Source: Egibacter rhizosphaerae (lineage in GTDB: Bacteria; Actinomycetota; Nitriliruptoria; Euzebyales; Egibacteraceae). Taken from it: a stretch of DNA of 64,000 bases. Below the pieces are notes generated by a model. That model did no database searches. It had not been told where the DNA came from and saw only the letters and a list, made by a program, of their open reading frames with translations. The position numbers and the translations under genes are program-made. The DNA is taken from NCBI RefSeq assembly GCF_004322855.1, contig NZ_CP036402.1, positions 434,001 to 498,000 of the forward strand. Reading direction: 5' to 3'. Positions 1 to 6,233 of the stretch are shown here, in pieces; position 1 is the stretch's first letter, and each line of letters opens with the position of its first letter.

Positions 1-842
1 GACGGCATGTCGTAGGTGACCCAGCCGGCGAAGATGCGGTCGGTGTGCTCGATCGCCCCGATCGCGGGCGTGCGGTCCTCGGCGAACAGCTCCATGAGGT
101 GGCTGCGCCACTCGTCGGGTGAGATCGCCGCGAGCTCGCCGGGTGCAGGCTCGACCGCGCGCGGGGGGTTGGCGAACCACCAGATCGTCCCGTCCGGTGC
201 CTTGACGTGGCCGAAGAAGCAGCGCTTACCGAAGACGAGGTGGGTCACGCCCGGCTCCGTGTCGAGGTCGAGCCCGCGGGCGTACCCCCCGGTGTTGAGG
301 AATCCGACGTAGCTCGCCTCGGGGGCGGACGCGTCGATGGCCCGCCGGGTGGCGGACCCGATCCCGTCAGCGCCGACCAGCAGGTCCGCCTCGGCGGTGC
401 TCCCATCGGCGAACACCGCCCGCACCCCCTCGGAGGTCGCACGGGCGTCGACCAGCCGTTGGCCGTGCTCGATGCGGATGCCGCGCTGCTCGCCCTGCTC
501 ACGCAGCGCGGCGCACAAGTCGGGGCGGGCGATCGTGATCGCGCGCGTCCCGTCCGGCAGCGTCCCGCCGTTCGGGAAATCGGCCAGCACCCGGCCGTTG
601 CCGTTGGCGATCACCATCCGTGGCGTGGCGAACCCCCGGTCGAGCACCGGCGCGTCCATGTCGACCGCGCGGAGCGCGTCGATGCCGTTGAGCCCGAGAC
701 CGAGGAACGCGCCCACGTCCTCGGCACTGTCGGCGTACGCCTCGTACACCACCGCCTCGATGCCGGCTCGGCGCAGCGCCTCGGCTGCGACGGGTCCGGC
801 GACCCCTCCCCCGATCACCAGCGCGGTGCGGTCCTGTCCCAT
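1..842 (-). CDS. FAD-dependent monooxygenase (C-terminus beyond window)
   Basis: This is a flavoprotein of the PHBH/UbiH-like monooxygenase class, which uses FAD and NAD(P)H to hydroxylate or oxidise small, often aromatic, substrates. The N-terminus shows the dinucleotide-binding glycine motif (VIGGGVAGP, residues about 9-17), and the second FAD motif appears as LLVGADGIGSATRR near residue 165. About 280 residues are present and the gene runs off the left edge, so the substrate side is incomplete. The ATG is preceded by AGGGAGG at good spacing. A 16-bp palindrome lies just upstream. The substrate cannot be inferred. Confidence 0.85.
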   Translation of the reverse strand, partial: MGQDRTALVIGGGVAGPVAAEALRRAGIEAVVYEAYADSAEDVGAFLGLGLNGIDALRAVDMDAPVLDRGFATPRMVIANGNGRVLADFPNGGTLPDGTRAITIARPDLCAALREQGEQRGIRIEHGQRLVDARATSEGVRAVFADGSTAEADLLVGADGIGSATRRAIDASAPEASYVGFLNTGGYARGLDLDTEPGVTHLVFGKRCFFGHVKAPDGTIWWFANPPRAVEPAPGELAAISPDEWRSHLMELFAEDRTPAIGAIEHTDRIFAGWVTYDMP

Positions 843-859
843 GTCGCCCTCCCTTGCGT

Positions 860-875
860 TCGGTGTCGACACCGA
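860..875. promoter_or_regulatory. 16-bp palindrome upstream of the monooxygenase
   Basis: A perfect inverted repeat, TCGGTGTC/GACACCGA, sits 18 bp upstream of the monooxygenase ATG, where a repressor would cover the promoter. The regulator is not identifiable; no TetR or MarR gene is immediately adjacent. Confidence 0.4.
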
Positions 876-998
876 TAGTCCGCAAGAAGTCGGGCGCCGT
901 CGTCCGCCGAGCGTCGCGATCCGGCTCCGTCAATGGGCGTACCGCCGCGTCGAGGAGGTGCCGCTGGCGGGGTACGCGACCACGCAGCCGGCGTCCCG

Positions 999-1059
999 CC
1001 GGCTCGACCCCCACCCGGCTCGACCCCACCCGGCTCGACCCCACCCGGCTCGACCCCAC
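999..1059. repeat. Tandem repeat, 15-bp unit, four copies
   Basis: Four head-to-tail copies of CCGGCTCGACCCCAC, the first with one extra C, followed by a partial fifth copy. They end about 10 bp past the stop codon of the response regulator. The array is non-coding and could vary in copy number by slippage. It is not a CRISPR: there are no spacers. Confidence 0.85.
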
Positions 1060-1068
1060 CCGGGGGAG

Positions 1069-1746
1069 CTAGCCTCGCCCGACCAGGCCGGTCTCGAAGG
1101 CGATCACGACGAGCTGTGCACGGTCACGGGCATCGAGCTTGCTCATGGCTCGACTGACGTGCGTCTTCGCCGTGGCCGGACTCATGAACAGTCGCTGGCC
1201 GACCTCGTCGTTGGTCAACCCTTCCGCGACCAGAGCGAGCACGTCGCGCTCCCGCGCGGTGAGCCGGTCGAGCCGCTCGGGCTCGGTGGGGCGCTGGTCA
1301 GCGGCGCGAGCGAACTGCGCGATCACCCGTCGGGTCACGCTCGGCGACAACAGCGCCTGCCCCGACCTGACCACGTGAACGGCCTGGCGCAGCTCCGCGG
1401 GGTCGGTCTCCTTGAGCAAGAAGCCGCTCGCCCCGGCGCGCAACGCGTCGAACACGTAGTCGTCCACCTCGAACGTGGTCAGCACCACGACCTTGCTCGC
1501 CTCGGTGCGCGGGTCCGCGAGGATGCGACGCGTGGCCTCGAGCCCGTCCATGAGCGGCATGCGCACGTCCATCAGCACGACGTCGGGCATCAGCCGTCGC
1601 GCCAGGTCGACGGCCTCCTGCCCATCGCCGGCCTCCCCGACCACCTCGATGCCCTCGTCGCGTTCGAGGATCAGCCGAAACCCGGCGCGCACGAGCGTCT
1701 GGTCATCGGCCAGCAGGACCCGCACCGGTTCGCTCGAGGCGGTCAC
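1069..1746 (-). CDS. NarL/LuxR-family response regulator
   Basis: This is the DNA-binding output partner of the adjacent histidine kinase. An N-terminal receiver domain carries the acidic pair (LLADDQ) and the phospho-acceptor aspartate in VVLMDVRMP. A C-terminal LuxR-type helix-turn-helix begins at LTARERDVLALVAEG. A longer reading frame is open upstream, but the GTG at 1746 overlaps the kinase TGA (GTGA) and places the receiver domain at the N-terminus, giving 225 aa. The overlap indicates translational coupling. Target genes are unknown. Confidence 0.9.
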   Translation of the reverse strand: MTASSEPVRVLLADDQTLVRAGFRLILERDEGIEVVGEAGDGQEAVDLARRLMPDVVLMDVRMPLMDGLEATRRILADPRTEASKVVVLTTFEVDDYVFDALRAGASGFLLKETDPAELRQAVHVVRSGQALLSPSVTRRVIAQFARAADQRPTEPERLDRLTARERDVLALVAEGLTNDEVGQRLFMSPATAKTHVSRAMSKLDARDRAQLVVIAFETGLVGRG

Positions 1747-2945
1747 CGCGTCAGCTCCCCGACCGGCAGGTCCGCCCCGACGCGAAACCCTCCCTGGGCC
1801 CGCGGACCCGCGCGCAACCAGCCACCGACCGCCTCTGCGCGTTCGCGCATTCCCTGCAACCCGAAGCCCGGCTGGCTGACCGCGGCAGTGCCGCACCCGT
1901 CATCGTCGATCGTCACCACGAGGGTGTCGCCCTCACGCGCAACGACGACAGTCGCGGTGGCCGCACCGGCATGGCGCACCACGTTGGTCAGCGCCTCCTG
2001 GACCAGTCGGTAAGCGGTCAGCTCCGCGGCGGCCGGCAACGGCCGCTCACCCGCCTCGACGTGCAGCGCGACGGTCAGGCCCGCATGCTCCACCGACTCG
2101 ATCAGCGGCGGCAGATCCACGAGTCCAGGGGTGGGAGCGAGCCCGGAGCGTTGGTCGCCGTCGCGCAGGACGCTGACGGTCGCCCGCAGCTCCGACATCG
2201 CTTGGCGGGTGCTGCCCCGAATCGTCGCCACGGCGGTGCGGGCAGCCTCCGGCCGTTCGTCGAGGCTGTCCGCCGCCGCGCCGGCCTGCACCGTCACGGT
2301 GCTGAGGGTGTGCGCCATCACGTCGTGGAGCTCACGAGCGATGCGGAGACGCTCGTCGAGCACACGCCGCTGCGCGTCCCGCTCGCGCTCCTCCTCCGCG
2401 TGACGAAGCCGCGCCGCGGCCTCCCCCCGCAGTGCACGGCGGCTGGACACCGCATCACCGAGCAACGCGACGAGCACGAACAACGCCGAGTTCAACGCGA
2501 TCGTCACGAGCGGGTCGCCCTCGACCAGCGCCCGGTACACCGAGCCAACCCCCGCGAACAGCCCGACCGCCGACCACGTCCAAGCTTGTCGCCCCGCCGC
2601 TGCCGCCGCGTAGATCGCGGCCATCAGAACCACCGTCGGCGGGCCACCGGGGTAGCCCAACGCGAACGACATCAGGGCCACCACAGCGACCGCGGCGAGA
2701 ACCGCCACGGGCTGGCGGCGCCGCAGGAGCAGCAACGCAGACCCCCCAGCCAGAAGCCCATAGGCGCCGACGTCGACCGCCCGGACCGCAGGCTCGTCGG
2801 ACAACGCCAGCGAAGCGAAGGCGACCGCGCACACCCCCGTCGCGAACCCGACATCGGGCACCCACGACCTCGCCCGACCGCCCGCGCGGCGATATCGCCG
2901 GTACCGGCCCACCACGCCGCGCACCCCGTCACGGACAGACGCCAT
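1743..2945 (-). CDS. Sensor histidine kinase, NarL-partner class
   Basis: This 400-aa membrane kinase senses an unknown signal and phosphorylates the downstream regulator. Hydrophobic segments fill roughly residues 30-165. They are followed by a HisKA_3 dimerisation/phospho-acceptor helix with the histidine in ARELHDVMAH, and a C-terminal HATPase domain (VQEALTNVVRHAG; DDDGCG; GFGLQGMRER). The ATG at 2945 was chosen because the reading frame further upstream has no kinase-like sequence. It forms an operon with the response regulator through a 4-nt overlap. Confidence 0.88.
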   Translation of the reverse strand: MASVRDGVRGVVGRYRRYRRAGGRARSWVPDVGFATGVCAVAFASLALSDEPAVRAVDVGAYGLLAGGSALLLLRRRQPVAVLAAVAVVALMSFALGYPGGPPTVVLMAAIYAAAAAGRQAWTWSAVGLFAGVGSVYRALVEGDPLVTIALNSALFVLVALLGDAVSSRRALRGEAAARLRHAEEERERDAQRRVLDERLRIARELHDVMAHTLSTVTVQAGAAADSLDERPEAARTAVATIRGSTRQAMSELRATVSVLRDGDQRSGLAPTPGLVDLPPLIESVEHAGLTVALHVEAGERPLPAAAELTAYRLVQEALTNVVRHAGAATATVVVAREGDTLVVTIDDDGCGTAAVSQPGFGLQGMRERAEAVGGWLRAGPRAQGGFRVGADLPVGELTR

Positions 2946-3287
2946 GGGCCCGGTTCCTCCTCCTCCGACGCCGCTGATGGTACGCAGCATTCCGCCCCGC
3001 CCGCGTCGGCCGTCCAGCGTGACCGCGGTACGCGCCTCGTCGCAGACCACCGGCACGCGACTACCCCAGAGGGCGTAGACCCGCTCGTGCCCAACCTTGC
3101 GATGGCCCCTCGCCAGAGGGGCGGACACCCCCGAGAGCCGCCGCCAACCCCGCCGCCGTCGACCACGACGAGGCCTCTCCCGCCGGCCGCGAGAAGGCGG
3201 TTGGAGCGTCGACGGCCCGACAGTGGGTACATGGCCGGCGCATCGCAGGACCGACCGACACCAACCCGAGCGATTGTGAGGTAGGCC
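2946..3287. other. Divergent intergenic region
   Basis: 342 bp between the kinase start (minus) and the SDR start (plus). It presumably holds both promoters. Several frames are open because of the GC content, but none has a plausible start signal or recognisable protein. I see no clear palindrome or RNA structure. Confidence 0.5.
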
Positions 3288-4088
3288 ATGACCACCCCCA
3301 CCCACACCACCGAGCGTGTCGCGTGCATCACCGGGGCCGCGTCCGGCATCGGCGCGAGCATCGCCCGCCGACTCGCCGAAGACGGCCTGCACGTCGCTCT
3401 CAATGACCTCCCCGACCAACGTGAGGCGCTCGACGACCTCGCCGCCGAGGTCCAGTCACGCGGGGTCCGGGCCACCGTGGTGCCCGGCGATATCTCCGAG
3501 GCCGGCGGTCCCGACGACGTGGTCGCGCGGCTCGTCAGCGAGCTCGGTCAGCTCGACGTGATGGTCTCCAACGCCGGGATCGCCGAGGTGAAGCCACTGC
3601 TCGAGGTGTCCGCCGAGGACTGGGACCGCATGCTCGGCATCAACCTGCGCGGCATGTTCCTCACCTACACCGCCGCCGCGCGCCAGATGATCGAGCAGGG
3701 CCGCGGCGGCAAGATCATCGGAGCCGCATCGCTCGTCGCGCACCGGCCGTTCCCCATGCTCGGGCACTACGTCGCCTCCAAGTACGGCGTTCGCGGCCTG
3801 ACCCAGAACGCCGCCGCGGAATGGGCCAAGCACGGCATCACCGTCAACGCCTACTGCCCCGGCATCGTCGACACGCCCATGTGGGACCTCATCGACGAAC
3901 GCCTCGCCGAGGAGGAGGGCCTCGAGCCGGGTGAGGCGAAGCAGAAGTACACCGAGCAGATGATCTCCCTCGGACGCATGCAGCGCCCCGAGGACGTCGT
4001 CGGCTTCGTCTCCTACCTCGCCTCGCCCGACAGCGACTACATGACCGGCCAGTCGGTCATCGTCGACGGGGGCATCCACTTCGTGTGA
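3288..4088 (+). CDS. Short-chain dehydrogenase/reductase
   Basis: This is a classical NAD(P)-dependent SDR of 266 aa with a Rossmann fold. It shows the cofactor motif TGAASGIG near residue 15, the NAG motif (VSNAGIAE) and the catalytic YxxxK (YVASKYG), with a typical C-terminal MTGQSVIVDGG. The overall pattern is close to acetoin/diacetyl or 2,3-butanediol reductases, but many SDRs look alike, so the substrate is only a suggestion. It stands alone downstream of the divergent promoter region. A GAGG motif lies upstream of the ATG. Confidence 0.9.
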   Translation: MTTPTHTTERVACITGAASGIGASIARRLAEDGLHVALNDLPDQREALDDLAAEVQSRGVRATVVPGDISEAGGPDDVVARLVSELGQLDVMVSNAGIAEVKPLLEVSAEDWDRMLGINLRGMFLTYTAAARQMIEQGRGGKIIGAASLVAHRPFPMLGHYVASKYGVRGLTQNAAAEWAKHGITVNAYCPGIVDTPMWDLIDERLAEEEGLEPGEAKQKYTEQMISLGRMQRPEDVVGFVSYLASPDSDYMTGQSVIVDGGIHFV

Positions 4089-4572
4089 TCCCCGCCCGTC
4101 GGGCCCTCTTCGGGGTGCCCAGGCCGCGCCGGACGGTCGCGGCGCCACCGCTCAGTCGTCGAGCACGCTCGTGGCCTCTCCACTCGCTCTCGGGTACGCG
4201 CTTTGGAGTTTCGCCCAACTGGCCGCCGGGACGGGCGAAATTCGCTTCACGTTCGGCGTCTTGACAGCCTTCGGACTTCGCGGACTGTGGTTCCTCGGCC
4301 GTCAGTGGGCGAGCACGGAACCAAAGCAAACATTCGACTCCACAGGCTCGCGCTCGGTAGAGCGGTACGATTCCTGATCTTCCCGAGCACCTGTTAGTGC
4401 AGGTACCGACGCGCCGACTGTGGGCGATCCAGAGTACCGGCGCCTTCGGCGCAGGGCTGAGCGGTGGGTGCACGTTCCTGTCGGTCGGGAAGATGCCGAG
4501 AAGCGCGTGAGCACCAACGACGGTCAGCACAACCCCTGCGACGGCCGTGAGGATCTTGAGCGTTGCCGACAT
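4057..4572 (-). CDS. Hypothetical small protein with N-terminal membrane helix
   Basis: The start is supported by a strong AGGAGG seven bases before the ATG. The first 30 residues form a clear membrane or signal helix (ILTAVAGVVLTVVGAHALLG). The remaining part, to 171 aa, has no recognisable domain, runs through a stretch of lower GC than its neighbours (about 4190-4420), and overlaps the 3' end of the SDR gene by 32 bp on the opposite strand. The N-terminus looks real; the long tail may reflect a frameshift or decay. Confidence 0.4.
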   Translation of the reverse strand: MSATLKILTAVAGVVLTVVGAHALLGIFPTDRNVHPPLSPAPKAPVLWIAHSRRVGTCTNRCSGRSGIVPLYRARACGVECLLWFRARPLTAEEPQSAKSEGCQDAEREANFARPGGQLGETPKRVPESEWRGHERARRLSGGAATVRRGLGTPKRARRAGITRSGCPRRR

Positions 4573-4666
4573 GGGAACCTCCTGCTCGGCGGGATGGGAG
4601 CTCGGTAAGGGGCGAGGGCGGGCTGCGCGAGCCGACCGGCTGCTGGATGTCGCAGGCGACGATCGA

Positions 4667-5257
4667 CTAGGGGGCGCGCCCGGACGCGACGACCGTGTGT
4701 CGGACCGTGGCGTCCACGACCTCGAGCGCGTCGGCGACGGTGGCCAGGCTGGTGCCGGTCAGCAACCCGAGGCACACCCCGTCCACCACCGCGAGGACCG
4801 TGGCGAGGTGCCGCTGCCGGGGCGCGTCCCGCAGCACACCCTCCTCGGCCAGGGTTTCCAACCAGGCGTCGATCCGCTCGGCGGCGCGCGCGCTCATCGC
4901 CGCCAACGGTGCGGGGTCGGCCTCGCCCTTGCGGACGGCGTGGTGCAGCGCCAGCCACCGGTCCAGATCGTGGATGCGCTCGTCGCTCTGCGGGAGGAAC
5001 TGAGCGAGACACTCGGTCAGCCGCGCCGCCGGATCGAGTCCGGCATCGGCGATGCGCAGGTCATCGAGTTGCTCGTCCATCAACGCCGCCGCCACGGCGT
5101 CGTGCAGTTCCCGCTGGGTCGGGAAGTAGTGGCGCAGCGTCGAGGCCCCGATGCCCGCCTCCGCTGCCACCGAGCGGACGCTGATCGCTGCGAGCCCTCC
5201 CCGCATCGCGATCTCGCGGGCGGCACGCAGGATCTCGGCCCGTCGCTCGGTACTCAT
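4667..5257 (-). CDS. TetR-family transcriptional regulator
   Basis: This 196-aa repressor-type protein has a typical TetR N-terminal HTH (AEILRAAREIAMRGG ... IGASTLRHYFPTQREL) and a variable ligand-binding C-terminus. A GAAGGA ribosome site precedes the ATG. It is divergent from a small multidrug-export-like membrane gene, and the shared intergenic region holds the palindrome at 5301-5321. It therefore probably represses itself and the exporter until a ligand binds. The ligand is unknown. Confidence 0.88.
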   Translation of the reverse strand: MSTERRAEILRAAREIAMRGGLAAISVRSVAAEAGIGASTLRHYFPTQRELHDAVAAALMDEQLDDLRIADAGLDPAARLTECLAQFLPQSDERIHDLDRWLALHHAVRKGEADPAPLAAMSARAAERIDAWLETLAEEGVLRDAPRQRHLATVLAVVDGVCLGLLTGTSLATVADALEVVDATVRHTVVASGRAP

Positions 5258-5300
5258 CGCCGTCCTTCGCCGACGGTCAACTCCCGACCGTTGCCGACCA

Positions 5301-5321
5301 TGCTAGCACAGCGTGCTAGCA
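5301..5321. promoter_or_regulatory. Palindromic operator between tetR and exporter
   Basis: TGCTAGCAC-AGC-GTGCTAGCA is a perfect 21-bp inverted repeat midway between the two divergent genes. A possible -10 (TACTAT, 5327-5332) for the exporter follows at once, so a bound TetR protein would block it. Confidence 0.65.
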
Positions 5322-5377
5322 CAGTGTACTATCCGGACTGCGCTGTCCCGATCCCCGCCCGATCCCCGGAGGTTCCC

Positions 5378-5854
5378 GTGGTGGAGCAACTGCAGTCGTT
5401 CACGGAGTCCCTGCCTGAGCTGCTGGCCTGGTTCGGCGTGCTGGTCGCCGGGGCGGTGCCCTTCGTCGAGTCCTACTTCGGCTCGGTCATCGGCGTGGTC
5501 GCGGGCGTCCATCCCGCTGCCGCGATCCCCGTGGCCATCCTCGGCAACGCCGTGACCATGCTGGTGCTGGTCATGGGAGCCGGAGCGGCGCGCGGGCGCC
5601 TCGCTTCGGACGAGCCTACCGAGCCCTCGTCGCGACGACGCAAGCTCCGGCGCATGTTCGACCGCTTCGGCGTACCCGGGGTGAGCCTGCTCGGACAGTC
5701 CGTGCTCCCCAGTCAGATCACCGCGGCGGCGATGGTCTCCTTCGGCGCGAGCCGGTCGGCGGTGATCGGCTGGCAGCTGGTGTCGATCACCCTCTGGGGC
5801 GTCGCGTTCGGACTCCTAGCGGTCACCGGCATGACCGTGGCGGACCTGGGCTAG
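5378..5854 (+). CDS. Small multidrug-export-like membrane protein
   Basis: This 158-aa multi-pass membrane protein resembles the COG2426 'small multi-drug export protein' family: a first helix with GAVPFVESYFGSVIGVVAG, a second with an AILGNAV motif, a basic loop, then GVPGVSLLGQSVLPSQ and a last helix. Transport substrate is not established for the family. GGAGG lies five bases before the GTG at 5378; the next codon is also GTG and could be used. Regulation by the divergent TetR gene is likely from the shared palindrome. Confidence 0.75.
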   Translation: MVEQLQSFTESLPELLAWFGVLVAGAVPFVESYFGSVIGVVAGVHPAAAIPVAILGNAVTMLVLVMGAGAARGRLASDEPTEPSSRRRKLRRMFDRFGVPGVSLLGQSVLPSQITAAAMVSFGASRSAVIGWQLVSITLWGVAFGLLAVTGMTVADLG

Positions 5855-5956
5855 ATCGCGCCGGAATCCGGATGGCGCCGGAATCTCGGGCATGTGCCCG
5901 AGGTGGCGGGGTGCCTGAGACGCGCATCGTGTTCCTCAACCGACCAGGAGCACGCC

Positions 5957-6157
5957 ATGCACTTCATCCAGGACGAGTTGGTCAAGGTCGTCGCCGAGGA
6001 GCGGCAACAGGGCCTGCGCGCCGCCGCCGCGCGCCGCCGCGCGGCACCTGTCAGCCGGCCGGCGCCGCGCGTGGCCCTGGCCCGCGCGATGGCGCTCGGC
6101 GCGGCCTTCGCCACGGTCATCCTCGTCGTCCTCGTGACTGTGCCCGCGGCCCAGTGA
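5957..6157 (+). CDS. Small single-pass membrane protein
   Basis: This is a 66-aa protein with a basic, arginine/alanine-rich N-terminal half and one C-terminal membrane helix (ATVILVVLVTVPAAQ). AGGAGC precedes the ATG at good spacing. I recognise no family. It lies between the exporter and the large LAL regulator without overlap. Confidence 0.55.
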   Translation: MHFIQDELVKVVAEERQQGLRAAAARRRAAPVSRPAPRVALARAMALGAAFATVILVVLVTVPAAQ

Positions 6158-6221
6158 CGCGACGCGCCCAGCCCCGCGATTGACCCGCGACCGGGGGCGC
6201 TGTGTCCCGACCGCTGCTGCC

Positions 6222-6227
6222 TATGAT
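6222..6227 (+). promoter_or_regulatory. -10 element of a probable leaderless transcript
   Basis: TATGAT lies exactly six bases before the ATG at 6234, and no Shine-Dalgarno sequence is present. Transcription would begin at or next to the A of the start codon, as in many actinobacterial leaderless genes. Confidence 0.55.
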
Positions 6228-6233
6228 AGAGCG

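Noticed and set aside
999-1059. Short CRISPR-like array
   Set aside because: The 15-bp units are directly adjacent with no spacers.
4171-4377. 68-aa plus-strand frame with a hydrophobic start
   Set aside because: It overlaps the minus-strand frame with the better ribosome site, and no start signal or family match is seen.
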